A stretch of 64,000 nt of DNA from an uncultured Bacteroides sp. (GCA_900552075.1 URYL01000012.1:1-64000); one strand, 5' to 3'; counted from the first letter of the stretch, positions 18,021 to 27,346 are shown. Notes: a model not told the origin generated them from the sequence alone. Translations and numbers: made by a program.

Positions 18021-18710
18021 ATGAAATATCTGATTATTGGTTTGGGGCATTATGGCAGTATGCTGGCAATGGAACTGACCGCCATGGGGCATGAAGTGGC
18101 AGGAGTAGACAGCGACAGCCTGCACGTAGACAGTGTGAAAGACCTTATGGCGGCTTCGTTTGTACTCGATGCGACAGACGAAACAGCTCTTTCCGTGCTA
18201 CCTTTAAAAAGTGTGGATGCGGCCATTGTGGCGATAGGTGACAATTTCGGGGCTTCGGTCCGCATCGTGTCACTGTTGAAAAAGTTGAAAGTGAAACGTA
18301 TTTACGCCCGGGCGGTAGATGAGGTACATAAGGCAGTGTTGGAGGCTTTTTCCATCGACCGTATCCTGACTCCGGAGCAGGATGCCGCCCGCTTGCTGGC
18401 GCAACAGCTGGAGCTGGACGGAGGGGCCGAGCTGTTTCAGATTGATGAAAACACCTATGTGTTCAAGTTTGTGGTTCCTTCCAAACTGGTGGGCTATCAT
18501 CTGAACGAACTGAACCTGGAACAGGAATTCGAGATGAAGCTTATCTCACTGGTACGTGGAAAGAAGGTGCAGAATTTCTTAGGAATCTCCGTCTTTGAGC
18601 GGGAAGTTTCCAATACCTTTCCGGAAGACTATGAATTGCAGCAGGGCGACGCGCTGGTGTGCTATGGTCCCTATGCCCGCTTCATGCAATTCTGGAAATC
18701 CGTCCGCTGA
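18021..18710 (+). CDS. trkA: TrkA/KtrA-type regulatory NAD-binding subunit
   Basis: A 229-residue cytosolic RCK protein that gates TrkH. The N-terminal Rossmann domain starts YLIIGLGHYGSMLA with the GxGxxG motif at residues 7-12. A TrkA-C domain occupies about residues 140-220. It has a single RCK unit, like KtrA, rather than the two of E. coli TrkA. It overlaps functionally and nearly physically with trkH (3-bp gap). Its stop is only 6 bp from the convergent end of mltG, with no terminator between. Confidence 0.9.
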   Translation: MKYLIIGLGHYGSMLAMELTAMGHEVAGVDSDSLHVDSVKDLMAASFVLDATDETALSVLPLKSVDAAIVAIGDNFGASVRIVSLLKKLKVKRIYARAVDEVHKAVLEAFSIDRILTPEQDAARLLAQQLELDGGAELFQIDENTYVFKFVVPSKLVGYHLNELNLEQEFEMKLISLVRGKKVQNFLGISVFEREVSNTFPEDYELQQGDALVCYGPYARFMQFWKSVR

Positions 18711-18716
18711 CATTTC

Positions 18717-19742
18717 TTAGCGGATGTTTCTCTTGTTCAGTGCCTGCTGGTAACGACGCGCGTTGGCTTGATGTTCCGCAAAGGTGGCGGCAAAATTATG
18801 CGTTCCTGAGAAATCTTCTTTCGCACACATGTAGAGATAGTCATGCTGTGCATGGTTCAGCACGCTTTCTATTCCCTGAATGGACGCAATGCGGATAGGG
18901 CCGGGAGGGAGTCCGGTGTGCTTGTAGGTGTTATACGGGCTGTCGGCTTCCAGGTGTTTGTGAAGGATACGTCGCAGACCGAATTCCTGCAGGCTGAACT
19001 TCACGGTAGGGTCGGCTTGCAGCGGCATGTCGGCTTGCAGGCGGTTCAGATAAAGTTCAGCCACCATCGGCATTTCGGCCCGGTTGGCCGTTTCTTCCTC
19101 CACGATGGAGGCCAGGGTGCTTACTTCTATCGGAGTCAGTCCGGTGGCTTGGGCTTTCGCTTTCCGTTCTTCGTTCCAGAATCGGTTATATTCTTTCTTC
19201 ATGCGTTGGAAGAAATCTTTGGCCTGCATGTTCCAGTACACTTCGTAGGTATTCGGAATGAAAAGTGCCGGAAGCGTTTCGTAAGTGAATCCCAAAGAAT
19301 CACAGAAACTGCTGTCGCACATCAGCGTGAAAATTTCGGTAGAGTCGGCCATGAGCTGGCGGTCCAGTGAGTGTGCCAGGCGGGCCAGTGTACGGACGTT
19401 GGGGATGGTTACCTTGACCGGTGTCTGATATCCGCTGCTGAGGCGGCGGAACAAGGTCAAGGTGTTGGTATGTGCATCAAAGCGGTAGGCCCCGGTATGG
19501 ATGTGTTGGTCGTACGATTTGAAGCGCGACAGCATTCGGAAACCTGCCAGGTGTTTGCCGTGCAGGTCACGTTGCAGTTTCACATAGACAGAATCGGCCG
19601 TATCGTCACGGTCTATATAAATAAAGGTAGGCTGTGTGAGATGAAGCGGTCGGTTGAACAGCAGGCAGCAGATGCTGATGATTCCTGCTAAAAGGATGGC
19701 CGCAATGACAGCCCAGATGATAATTCGTCTTTTAGAATGCAT
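18717..19742 (-). CDS. mltG: Endolytic murein transglycosylase MltG
   Basis: MltG cuts nascent glycan strands in the periplasm and releases peptidoglycan chains. The 341-residue product has one N-terminal membrane anchor (about residues 6-26), a LysM-like segment, then the YceG domain with the catalytic Glu in LASIVEEETANRAEMP and the conserved LQADPTVKF and YNTYKHTGLPPGPI. The in-frame ATG at 19763 falls within the -7 element at 19761-19768, so I place the start at 19742. It is convergent with trkA, with stops 6 bp apart. Confidence 0.93.
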   Translation of the reverse strand: MHSKRRIIIWAVIAAILLAGIISICCLLFNRPLHLTQPTFIYIDRDDTADSVYVKLQRDLHGKHLAGFRMLSRFKSYDQHIHTGAYRFDAHTNTLTLFRRLSSGYQTPVKVTIPNVRTLARLAHSLDRQLMADSTEIFTLMCDSSFCDSLGFTYETLPALFIPNTYEVYWNMQAKDFFQRMKKEYNRFWNEERKAKAQATGLTPIEVSTLASIVEEETANRAEMPMVAELYLNRLQADMPLQADPTVKFSLQEFGLRRILHKHLEADSPYNTYKHTGLPPGPIRIASIQGIESVLNHAQHDYLYMCAKEDFSGTHNFAATFAEHQANARRYQQALNKRNIR

Positions 19743-19760
19743 ATTGAATAAATTTGGATG

Positions 19761-19768
19761 CAAAAGTA
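19761..19768 (-). promoter_or_regulatory. -7 element of mltG
   Basis: TACTTTTG on the minus strand, exact TAnnTTTG, 18 bp before the chosen start. Confidence 0.6.
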
Positions 19769-19866
19769 GTAAGAAAACTTTGTATCTGGTATCAGGAGAG
19801 GGAAAGAATGTTCAAATTTCCTCCATAAAGTGGTCTGTTGTACACCTGATGAGGATGAAATTTTTC

Positions 19867-19874
19867 TACTTTTG
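19867..19874 (+). promoter_or_regulatory. -7 element of the GH51 gene
   Basis: TACTTTTG, exact TAnnTTTG, 30 bp before the ATG at 19905; no clear -33 element. Confidence 0.55.
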
Positions 19875-19904
19875 TGAAGTAACAACGACAAAAAATCAAT
19901 AAAT

Positions 19905-21443
19905 ATGAAAAATGCGATTCTTGGGTTGGCTCTTTTTGCCGCAATGCCTTTGTTTGCACAACAGAAGGCAACCGTGACTGTTCACCCGGAACAGGGAAAA
20001 CAAATTATCAATAAAGAAATCTACGGCCAGTTTGCCGAACATCTGGGCACCTGTATTTATGGAGGTCTCTGGGTGGGAGAAGATTCTCCGATTCCAAACA
20101 TCAACGGGTATCGTAAGGACGTGTTCGAGGCGTTGAAAGCCTTGAAGGTGCCGGTGCTCCGCTGGCCGGGAGGATGCTTTGCCGATGAATACCACTGGAT
20201 GGACGGCATTGGTCCGCGCGAAAAACGTCCGCGTATGGTCAATAACAACTGGGGAGGTACCGTGGAAGACAATAGTTTCGGTACGCATGAATTCCTGAAC
20301 TTGTGCGAAATGCTGGGGTGTGAACCTTACATCAGTGGAAACGTAGGTAGCGGAAGCGTGGAAGAAATGGCCAAGTGGGTGGAATACATGACCTCTGAGC
20401 AGGGAAGCCCGATGGCAAAACTGAGAAAGGAAAACGGACGAGAAAAGCCGTGGAAGGTGAAATATTTCGGCGTTGGAAATGAAAGCTGGGGATGCGGAGG
20501 TAGCATGCGCCCGGAATATTATTCCGATTTGTATCGCCGTTATTCCACTTATTGCCGCAACTACGACGGTAACCGCCTGTTTAAGATTGCCAGTGGAGCC
20601 AGCGATTATGACTACAACTGGACCGAGGTACTGATGCAGAACATCGGACATCGGATGGACGGTATCTCCTTACATTATTATACAGTGTTAGGATGGAACG
20701 GAAGTAAGGGATCGGCTACCAAGTTCAACGACGAGGACTATTACTGGACAGTGGGTAAGTGCCGCGAAATTGAAGACGTGCTGAAGCGTCATATTGCCAT
20801 CATGGACAAATATGACCCGCAGAAACAGATTGGATTGATGGTCGACGAATGGGGAACCTGGTGGGATGAAGAACCGGGCACTATCAGCGGTCACCTGTAT
20901 CAGCAGAACACGCTGCGTGATGCGTTTGTGGCTTCCTTGAGTTTGGATATTTTCCATAAGTACACCGACCGTATCAAGATGACCAATATTGCGCAGGTGG
21001 TCAATGTGCTTCAGTCCATGATTCTGACCAAAGACGACAAGATGGTGCTGACTCCGACCTATTATGTGTTCCAGATGTATAATGTGCATCAGGATGCCAC
21101 TTACCTGCCGCTGGACTTGCAGTGTGAGCGGAAAATTGTACGCGATAACCGCATTGTACCGATGGTGAGTGCCACCGCTTCACGTGACAAAGCCGGAGTG
21201 ATTCATGTATCCTTGTCGAACATCGACCTGAAAGAATCGCAGGATATCACATTGACATTGGGCGACGTGAAAGCCAAATCGGTGACCGGCCGTATCCTGA
21301 CATCCGATAATATAGACGATTATAATACGTTTGAACAGCCTGATAAGGTGAAGCTGGCCGATTTCAAAGGAGCTAAACTGACAAAAAATGGCTTGGAAAT
21401 CAAATTGCCGGCCAAATCTATCGTGACGCTGGAAATTAAGTAA
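19905..21443 (+). CDS. GH51 alpha-L-arabinofuranosidase
   Basis: A 512-residue exported enzyme; the signal peptide is residues 1-19, ending PLFAQ. The GH51 acid/base Glu is in GVGNESWGCGG (Glu193) and the nucleophile Glu in MVDEWGTWWDEE (Glu315). LRWPGGCFADEYHW, typical of the family, is at residues 85-98. A beta-sandwich domain follows from about residue 400. It should release arabinofuranose from arabinan or arabinoxylan side chains. There are no SusC/SusD or other carbohydrate genes beside it, so it is a stand-alone gene rather than part of a polysaccharide locus. Confidence 0.92.
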   Translation: MKNAILGLALFAAMPLFAQQKATVTVHPEQGKQIINKEIYGQFAEHLGTCIYGGLWVGEDSPIPNINGYRKDVFEALKALKVPVLRWPGGCFADEYHWMDGIGPREKRPRMVNNNWGGTVEDNSFGTHEFLNLCEMLGCEPYISGNVGSGSVEEMAKWVEYMTSEQGSPMAKLRKENGREKPWKVKYFGVGNESWGCGGSMRPEYYSDLYRRYSTYCRNYDGNRLFKIASGASDYDYNWTEVLMQNIGHRMDGISLHYYTVLGWNGSKGSATKFNDEDYYWTVGKCREIEDVLKRHIAIMDKYDPQKQIGLMVDEWGTWWDEEPGTISGHLYQQNTLRDAFVASLSLDIFHKYTDRIKMTNIAQVVNVLQSMILTKDDKMVLTPTYYVFQMYNVHQDATYLPLDLQCERKIVRDNRIVPMVSATASRDKAGVIHVSLSNIDLKESQDITLTLGDVKAKSVTGRILTSDNIDDYNTFEQPDKVKLADFKGAKLTKNGLEIKLPAKSIVTLEIK

Positions 21444-21505
21444 CCTAATCCATATATCCTTTGGCTTGGTGAAGTTGAAGGACGACAAATTATTGGAAAT
21501 AAGCT

Positions 21506-21575
21506 GGATATCGTCTTCTGAATCAATCGTCTTCTTTGTGCGGTTGGGTTTCGGAAGGCGATATTCTGCTTTTGT
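21506..21575 (+). terminator. Possible terminator of the GH51 gene
   Basis: GGATATCGTCTTCTGA pairs with TCGGAAGGCGATATTC (21551-21566) over 16 positions with several G-U pairs. The T run after it is short and interrupted. Confidence 0.4.
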
Positions 21576-21583
21576 AATATGTT

Positions 21584-21600
21584 TGTAACAGGGTGTTACA
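21584..21600 (+). promoter_or_regulatory. Candidate operator upstream of the porin-pst operon
   Basis: TGTAACA-GGG-TGTTACA is a perfect 7-bp inverted repeat. It can also be read as two TGTNAC half sites 10 bp apart, a layout like phosphate-regulator boxes. It is centred about 65 bp before the predicted transcript start of the phosphate operon, a usual place for an activator. Confidence 0.4.
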
Positions 21601-21642
21601 TTTTCTTTAAGTGGATGACATCTATTTGTAATACCAATTCAA

Positions 21643-21650
21643 GACCTTTG
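21643..21650 (+). promoter_or_regulatory. Candidate -7 element of the porin-pst operon
   Basis: GACCTTTG matches seven of eight positions of TAnnTTTG. No -33 TTTG is at the right distance, which would fit an activator-dependent promoter. Confidence 0.4.
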
Positions 21651-21685
21651 CAGTGTCAAAAAACAAAATTCCAAATCAAACGAAA

Positions 21686-22681
21686 ATGAGAAATAGAATT
21701 TCATGGTTGTTGATGGCATGTGCTTGTGTGGCGATGCCAACTTTTGCTGAGAGTAATCCCGACAAGTCGGAATCGGCCGAAAAAAAAGGTGCGGCTATTA
21801 TTACCATCTATTCTGATGTACATTCCGGTTTTGGACATGTAAATGACGACAGAGGGTTTGGGTTGGACCGGGCGTATTTAGGTTATCAATACAATTTGCC
21901 TCACGGTTTGCAGATGAAAGCAGTGGTAGACTTCGGTCAGTCACAGGATGTAGGTGATTATCACCGCATCGGCTATATCAAGAATGCGCAAATCACGTGG
22001 AAGCAAAAAGGCTGGACGCTGAATGCCGGATTGATCAGTACCACACAGTTCAAACTACAGGAAGATTTCTGGGGCAAACGTTATGTGATGAAATCTTTCC
22101 AGGATGAATACAAATTCGGAAGCAGTGCCGATTTAGCTTTTTCGGCAGCTTATCAGTTCAACAAGGTAGTGGCAGCCGATGTGATTGTAGCCAATGGCGA
22201 AGGGTATAAGAAAGTACAGGTAAAAGACGGACTTCAGTATGGAGCTGGTGTGACCGTGGCTCCGGTAAAAGGACTGGTGATTCGTGCTTACGGTTCTTTC
22301 AATGAGGCTTCGGAAGATAACCTGAAAGGCATTACCAACTTGGCGGCCTTTGTGGGTTATAAAAATGAGGCTTTCTCGGTGGCAGCTGAATATAACTACC
22401 AGACCAACACCAAATATGTGGACGGTTGTGACCAGGATGGTGTGTCGGTGTATGCTTCGGCTCAGCTGAACAAGAAAATCGGTCTTTTCGGACGTTGGGA
22501 CATGCTTTCTTCCAAGAATGACTGGAGCAAGGATACCGATGGAATGGCCGGTATGTTAGGAGCGGAATTCAAACTGGGCAAGTACGTGAAACTGGCGCCG
22601 AATTTCCGTCTGTGGGCACCGAAAGCCGATGGGGGTAAACTGGCCAGCTATGTGTACCTGAACGCTTCGTTTGCCATTTAA
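21686..22681 (+). CDS. Outer-membrane porin of the phosphate operon
   Basis: A 331-residue beta-barrel protein. The signal peptide is about residues 1-22, ending MPTFAES, and the mature part opens with a charged linker followed by amphipathic strands such as LDRAYLGYQYNLPHGLQMKAVVDFGQ. The last residues YVYLNASFAI fit a barrel terminus. The in-frame GTG at 21653 would lie at the predicted transcript start, so I take the ATG at 21686. As first gene of a porin-pstSCAB operon it probably admits phosphate across the outer membrane. This is inferred from context; no selectivity residues can be read. Confidence 0.75.
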   Translation: MRNRISWLLMACACVAMPTFAESNPDKSESAEKKGAAIITIYSDVHSGFGHVNDDRGFGLDRAYLGYQYNLPHGLQMKAVVDFGQSQDVGDYHRIGYIKNAQITWKQKGWTLNAGLISTTQFKLQEDFWGKRYVMKSFQDEYKFGSSADLAFSAAYQFNKVVAADVIVANGEGYKKVQVKDGLQYGAGVTVAPVKGLVIRAYGSFNEASEDNLKGITNLAAFVGYKNEAFSVAAEYNYQTNTKYVDGCDQDGVSVYASAQLNKKIGLFGRWDMLSSKNDWSKDTDGMAGMLGAEFKLGKYVKLAPNFRLWAPKADGGKLASYVYLNASFAI

Positions 22682-22733
22682 ACCTGAATAGAAAAACAAA
22701 TAGATTCATAACTTCTATAAAATGTATAACACA

Positions 22734-23792
22734 ATGAAAAAGTTTTATTTGCCTTTAATTGCTGGAGCGATGGCTTTGTCACTCGCAGCTTGTGGTGGAC
22801 AGAAATCTGCTAATGGACGTGAATCCGTGGAACTGACTGGTGCAGGAGCCACTTTCCCCTTGCCATTTTATAATATGTCATTCGAAAACTACAATGCCAC
22901 TTCCGGCGATAAGGTGTCTTACGGAGGTATCGGTAGTGGCGGTGGTGTCCGCAACTTGAAAGACGGTATCGTAGACTTTGCCGGTAGTGATGCCTTCCTG
23001 AGCGATGACGAAATGAAAGAAATGCAGCCGGTGGTACACATCCCGACCTGTATGGGAGCCGTAGTGATGGCTTATAACTTGCCGGATGTAGTGAAACTGA
23101 ACCTTTCAGGTGACGTGATTGTCGATATCTATGCCGGCAAGATTACCGACTGGAACGATGCCCGTTTGCAAAAATTGAATCCGGACGTGACATTGCCGGC
23201 CAAGAAGATTATTCTGGCTTATCGTTCAGACGGTAGTGGTACTACCTTTATTTTCACTGATTATCTGTCAAAAGTCAGCGAAAACTGGAAGAACACTTAC
23301 GGAGCTGGAAAGACGGTCGACTTCCCGGTAGGACAGGCAGCCAAAGGTAATCCGGGTGTGGCTGGAATCATTGCACAGACTCCTTACTCACTGGGATACA
23401 TCGGTTCTGAATATGCCTTTGCACAGAAGATTGCGTATGCCAGCGTATACAACAAACGGGGTGAACTGGTAACTCCTTCTACAGAAAGTATCTCAGCTGC
23501 TGCCGGTGACATTCCGCAGGATACTCGTTGCTCCATTACAGATGCCGATGCAGCCGGAGCTTATCCTATCAGCTGCTTCACTTGGCTGTTGATTTACAAG
23601 GAACAGCACTATGCAGAACGTTCTTTGGATCAGGCAAAAGCTACTCTGGAATTGATGCAGTATATGCTGAGCGACAGCGTACAGCAGACTACCGCTACCG
23701 TACATTATGCTCCGCTGCCTAAGAAGGCCGTAGAGTTGAGTCTTCAGAATTTGAAAACTGTAACTTACGACGGACAGCCGATTCTTAAATAA
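22734..23792 (+). CDS. pstS: Phosphate-binding lipoprotein PstS
   Basis: The binding protein of the high-affinity phosphate ABC transporter. The 352-residue product has a lipoprotein signal ending LSLAAC, with Cys at about residue 19. It then has the PstS hallmarks LTGAGATFPLPFY, GIGSGGGVRNLKDGIVDFAGSD, RSDGSGTTFIFTDYL and KGNPGVAGII. An in-frame ATG at 22722 would add four residues; I prefer 22734 because it begins a standard MKK lipoprotein signal. It lies 52 bp after the porin and 15 bp before pstC. Confidence 0.94.
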   Translation: MKKFYLPLIAGAMALSLAACGGQKSANGRESVELTGAGATFPLPFYNMSFENYNATSGDKVSYGGIGSGGGVRNLKDGIVDFAGSDAFLSDDEMKEMQPVVHIPTCMGAVVMAYNLPDVVKLNLSGDVIVDIYAGKITDWNDARLQKLNPDVTLPAKKIILAYRSDGSGTTFIFTDYLSKVSENWKNTYGAGKTVDFPVGQAAKGNPGVAGIIAQTPYSLGYIGSEYAFAQKIAYASVYNKRGELVTPSTESISAAAGDIPQDTRCSITDADAAGAYPISCFTWLLIYKEQHYAERSLDQAKATLELMQYMLSDSVQQTTATVHYAPLPKKAVELSLQNLKTVTYDGQPILK

Positions 23793-23807
23793 TGAAGAAG
23801 ACAGATT

Positions 23808-24665
23808 ATGCAAGACAAGATTTTTAAAGTCTTACTTATCTTATCGGCGATTGTGATACCAGTCATTGGTGGGGGAATTATTTACTCCCTCACCGTTGAC
23901 GCTTCTGGAGCTTTTGAAACATTTGGCTTCTGGAACTTCATTTTCTCGGACGACTGGGTGACCACCGCCGGCAAAGAAAGTTATGGCGCTCTTCCTTTTA
24001 TTACAGGTACACTGCTGACCACGATGTTGGCCTTGCTGATGTGTATACCTTTTTCTCTTCCTGTCGCACTGTTTACCGGTGAGTATTTCCGCGGAAAGAA
24101 AATCGCTGCCATTTTGGGAACAGTGATTGATTTGCTGGCAGGTATTCCTTCTATTATCTATGGTTTGTGGGGATTCTACGTGCTTCGTACGGTGTTCATG
24201 CATTTGAACTTATCGCCGCAAGGTTCCGGTATTCTGACTGCTTCGTTTGTATTGGCCATCATGATTGTGCCTTATGCGGCTTCACTGAGTTCAGAGTTCA
24301 TCAAGATGGTGCCTTCCGATTTGAAGGAAGGAGCTTATGCCATGGGAGCCACCCGGGCAGAAGTCATCCGGCGAGTGATTTTCCCGATGGCCGGTTCTGG
24401 TATTTTTTCTTCTTATATTCTGGCGATTGGTCGTGCATTGGGAGAAACCATGACCGTGACCATGTTGATTGGAAACACGAACCAGATGCCTGATACGTTG
24501 CGTACCACGGGAAATACCATGGCGAGTATCATTGCCAATCAGTTTGGAGAAGCGGATGGCTTGAAACTGTCTTCACTGATTGCCATCGGATTGCTGTTGT
24601 TCCTGATTACAGCGGTCATCAATATCATCGGTAAGATTCTGATTCGCCGTGCCCGTCATGTCTAA
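23808..24665 (+). CDS. pstC: Phosphate ABC transporter permease PstC
   Basis: A 285-residue inner-membrane permease with about six hydrophobic helices. The binding-protein-dependent transport (EAA) loop is EGAYAMGATRAEVIRRVIFP, where it contacts PstB. The sequence IPSIIYGLWGFYVL, conserved in Pst permeases, precedes it. Length is typical. It lies between pstS and pstA with gaps of 15 and 20 bp. Confidence 0.94.
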   Translation: MQDKIFKVLLILSAIVIPVIGGGIIYSLTVDASGAFETFGFWNFIFSDDWVTTAGKESYGALPFITGTLLTTMLALLMCIPFSLPVALFTGEYFRGKKIAAILGTVIDLLAGIPSIIYGLWGFYVLRTVFMHLNLSPQGSGILTASFVLAIMIVPYAASLSSEFIKMVPSDLKEGAYAMGATRAEVIRRVIFPMAGSGIFSSYILAIGRALGETMTVTMLIGNTNQMPDTLRTTGNTMASIIANQFGEADGLKLSSLIAIGLLLFLITAVINIIGKILIRRARHV

Positions 24666-24685
24666 CTTTCTAAAAAGAAGAATGT

Positions 24686-25555
24686 ATGTTGTATGGAAAT
24701 AATATAAAATTGCGTATTCTGAAAAGCCGGTTGCTCTACATCCTGGTATGTGTGCTGTCGGGTGTGACAGCCATTCCGTTGCTGGCCATACTGGGAGAAG
24801 TGCTGGTGAAAGGATGGAAGCAGTTAGGCTGGTCGTTCATTACGGAAGCCACGCCGAATGCCTACAAGGCAATGATGGCCGCTTCAGCCGGAGAGGCTAT
24901 TCCGGGAGGAATTGCCAATGGTATTATCGGTACTTTCCTGATGTTGATACTGGCAGCCGTGGTCGCCATTCCGGTGGGAATACTCTGTGGTATTTGTCTT
25001 TCAGAATATCGAAAAAGCTGGTTTGCGGTGATTGTCAGTTACCTGACCGACTTGCTGCAGGGAACCCCGTCCATCATTATTGGTATCATTACCTACATCT
25101 GGGTGGTGGTGCCGATGAAAGGATATTCGGCCATTGCAGGAAGTGTGGCTTTGTTCATCATGATGCTGCCGCTGATTATCCGTTCTACGGAGGAAACCAT
25201 GAAGGTGCTTCCGGAAACGTTGAAAGAAGCCGGTCTGGCTTTGGGTGGAAGCTACTGGCGGGTGATGCTGAAAGTGATGTTACCTTCTGCATTGGGCAGT
25301 ATCTTTACCGGTATTTTGCTGGCCATCTCACGTGTGGTTGGTGAAACAGCCCCGCTGATGTTTACGGCATTGGGTGGTGCAGCCATCAGCTGGAACATGA
25401 CCAAGCCGATGTCGGCCGTACCGTTGCTGATTTGGGAATTCTTTAACGACCCGAACCTGCAAAGCCTGATATGGGGAGCTTCCCTGTTCCTGTTGACTTT
25501 TGTGTTATGTCTGAATTTATTAGCTAAACGAATTGCAAAGAAATGGAAAATATAA
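24686..25555 (+). CDS. pstA: Phosphate ABC transporter permease PstA
   Basis: A 289-residue permease with six predicted membrane helices and the EAA loop EAGLALGGSYWRVMLKVMLP. TPSIIIGIITYIWVV corresponds to the conserved segment before it. It partners PstC in the channel. Its 3' end overlaps the start of pstB by 13 bp, which suggests translational coupling. Confidence 0.94.
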   Translation: MLYGNNIKLRILKSRLLYILVCVLSGVTAIPLLAILGEVLVKGWKQLGWSFITEATPNAYKAMMAASAGEAIPGGIANGIIGTFLMLILAAVVAIPVGILCGICLSEYRKSWFAVIVSYLTDLLQGTPSIIIGIITYIWVVVPMKGYSAIAGSVALFIMMLPLIIRSTEETMKVLPETLKEAGLALGGSYWRVMLKVMLPSALGSIFTGILLAISRVVGETAPLMFTALGGAAISWNMTKPMSAVPLLIWEFFNDPNLQSLIWGASLFLLTFVLCLNLLAKRIAKKWKI

Positions 25556-26313
25556 AGAATCCGATTCTCCAGATAAAAGATGTGTGTATCTCTTATACCA
25601 GCAGTGTGATGGCCGTGAAGCATGTATCGGCTGACATTGAAAAGAATACGATTACGGCCATCATGGGGCCTTCGGGATGTGGTAAGAGTACCTTGTTGCG
25701 TGCGGTGAACCGTATGCATGAGTTATACAAGAATATCCGTGTGACGGGTGAGATTTTGCTGAACGGCGAAAATGTGCTGCAGATGCACCCGATGGAAGAA
25801 CGCCGTCACATCGGTATGGTGTTCCAGCGTCCGAACCCTTTTCCGACCATGAACATTTACGACAACGTGCTGGCAGGATACATTTTGAATGGTATTCACC
25901 TGTCCAAGTCGCAGAAAGATGAGATTGTAGAACGCAACCTGCGGAACGTCTGTCTGTGGGATGAAGTGAAAGATTCCTTGACCAAACGGGGTACATTCCT
26001 TTCCGGAGGACAGCAGCAGCGTTTGTGTATTGCCCGTTCACTGGCGCTTCAGCCGGATGTGCTCTTAATGGACGAACCGACTTCGGCTTTGGACCCGATT
26101 GCCACCAAGCACATTGAGGGCCTGATGGACCAGCTGAAGAAGGAGGTGACTATCTTGATTGTGACACACAATATGTCGCAGGCGATGCGTATATCCGACC
26201 GTTCCATGTTCATGTATATGGGAGAACTGATTGAATACGACGATACAGAAAAGATGTTTAAGAATCCGGTAGACGAACGTACCCGTGCTTATCTGACAGG
26301 CAAGATGGGATAA
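25543..26313 (+). CDS. pstB: Phosphate ABC transporter ATPase PstB
   Basis: A 256-residue ABC ATPase. Walker A is GPSGCGKST at residues 42-50, the signature is LSGGQQQRLCIARSLA, and Walker B is VLLMDEPTSALD. The VFQRPNPFPTMNIYDNV segment is specific to PstB. It drives phosphate import through PstCA. A bidirectional terminator follows. No phoU gene follows or appears elsewhere in this window, although phoU often ends pst operons. Confidence 0.96.
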   Translation: MENIKNPILQIKDVCISYTSSVMAVKHVSADIEKNTITAIMGPSGCGKSTLLRAVNRMHELYKNIRVTGEILLNGENVLQMHPMEERRHIGMVFQRPNPFPTMNIYDNVLAGYILNGIHLSKSQKDEIVERNLRNVCLWDEVKDSLTKRGTFLSGGQQQRLCIARSLALQPDVLLMDEPTSALDPIATKHIEGLMDQLKKEVTILIVTHNMSQAMRISDRSMFMYMGELIEYDDTEKMFKNPVDERTRAYLTGKMG

Positions 26314-26338
26314 TCCGGGAGCCGATGACAGGTAAAGA

Positions 26339-26382
26339 ACAAGGGTTTGCAACTGAGTGATTCAGTTTGCAAACCCTTTCTT
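26339..26382. terminator. Terminator between pstB and the PfkB kinase gene
   Basis: AAGGGTTTGCAA plus CTGA pairs with TCAGTTTGCAAACCCTT with one bulged A; T-rich sequence follows. The two genes converge here and may share it. Confidence 0.75.
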
Positions 26383-26405
26383 TATAATGGAATCTTTTGT
26401 TTTGC

Positions 26406-27311
26406 TTATTTAGCTGTCAGCACTTCCGGTTTGGCCTTGTCTGTTTGCAGGATGTGCCACACCTCTTCTTCCGTTCCGGAAAAAGGACCTGATTTTTCCA
26501 GCTTGATAGTCGACATGGCAGCGGCAAAACATCCGGCTTCTGCATAGGATGCACCTTTGTTGCGCATGTACAGATAACCGAGCACATAGGTATCTCCACA
26601 TCCTGTGGCGTCCACCACTTCTTTCGGGGCGTAGGCCGGTATTTTGTAGAATTTGCCTTCGGCATAGATAATGCTTCCTAAACTGCCCAAGGTCAGCAGT
26701 ACCTCTTTCACTCCCCATTGGGCCAGCTGACGGGCGGCCTGTTGCGGGTTCTTGAATCCAGTTAATACTTCCGCTTCATGTTCGTTGACTTTCAGAATAT
26801 CAATGTATTTCAGGGCTTTCTTTTTTTCGTGCCAGTCGACAGGATACACCTGTTCTCCTTTTACTTCCCGTAAATATCCTTGTGCGTCTACGGCAAGTGT
26901 ACCTTTTTGTGCCAGTTCTTTGACCACTTCCAACGGAAAATCATCTGCCAACAAGCTTCCCAAATGGAAGATGCGTGCATTTTCGTCTTTAAGGGCATCT
27001 GCCGTGAAAGGGTCGGCCTTTGCCAGTACGCGCTGGGAGCGATTGTCCTGATTTTCTTCGTATGTATTTTCGAAGTACACCGTATGACGGCTTGGGAGGA
27101 CTTCTACCTGGATACCTTCTTTTCTCATTTCTTCCACGATACCGTATTCACTGGGTGCAACCGCTGTGACCAGTTTGTAGTTTTTAAAGTCATTTAACCG
27201 ACGGATTCCGTGAGAGAAATAATAAGAAGTGCCTCCCGGCATGTAAGTAGTTTGTTTTGGAGTCACAATTTTATCTAACGTAATGTGTCCGATGCAACAA
27301 ATATCATTCAT
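26406..27311 (-). CDS. PfkB-family carbohydrate kinase
   Basis: A 301-residue ribokinase-like sugar kinase. The N-terminal part has CCIGHITLDKI and MPGGTSYYFSHGIRRL; the C-terminal signature VDATGCGDTYVLGYL carries the catalytic Asp and the anion hole. The sugar substrate cannot be told from the sequence. The in-frame ATG at 27341 falls inside the -7 element at 27339-27346, so I place the start at 27311. It stands alone, convergent with pstB and divergent from the inositol-phosphate synthase gene. Confidence 0.85.
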   Translation of the reverse strand: MNDICCIGHITLDKIVTPKQTTYMPGGTSYYFSHGIRRLNDFKNYKLVTAVAPSEYGIVEEMRKEGIQVEVLPSRHTVYFENTYEENQDNRSQRVLAKADPFTADALKDENARIFHLGSLLADDFPLEVVKELAQKGTLAVDAQGYLREVKGEQVYPVDWHEKKKALKYIDILKVNEHEAEVLTGFKNPQQAARQLAQWGVKEVLLTLGSLGSIIYAEGKFYKIPAYAPKEVVDATGCGDTYVLGYLYMRNKGASYAEAGCFAAAMSTIKLEKSGPFSGTEEEVWHILQTDKAKPEVLTAK

Positions 27312-27338
27312 GGATTGGTATGTCTTTTTATGCGTTTG

Positions 27339-27346
27339 CAAAGATA
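27339..27346 (-). promoter_or_regulatory. -7 element of the PfkB kinase gene
   Basis: TATCTTTG on the minus strand, exact consensus, 27 bp before the chosen start. Confidence 0.6.
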
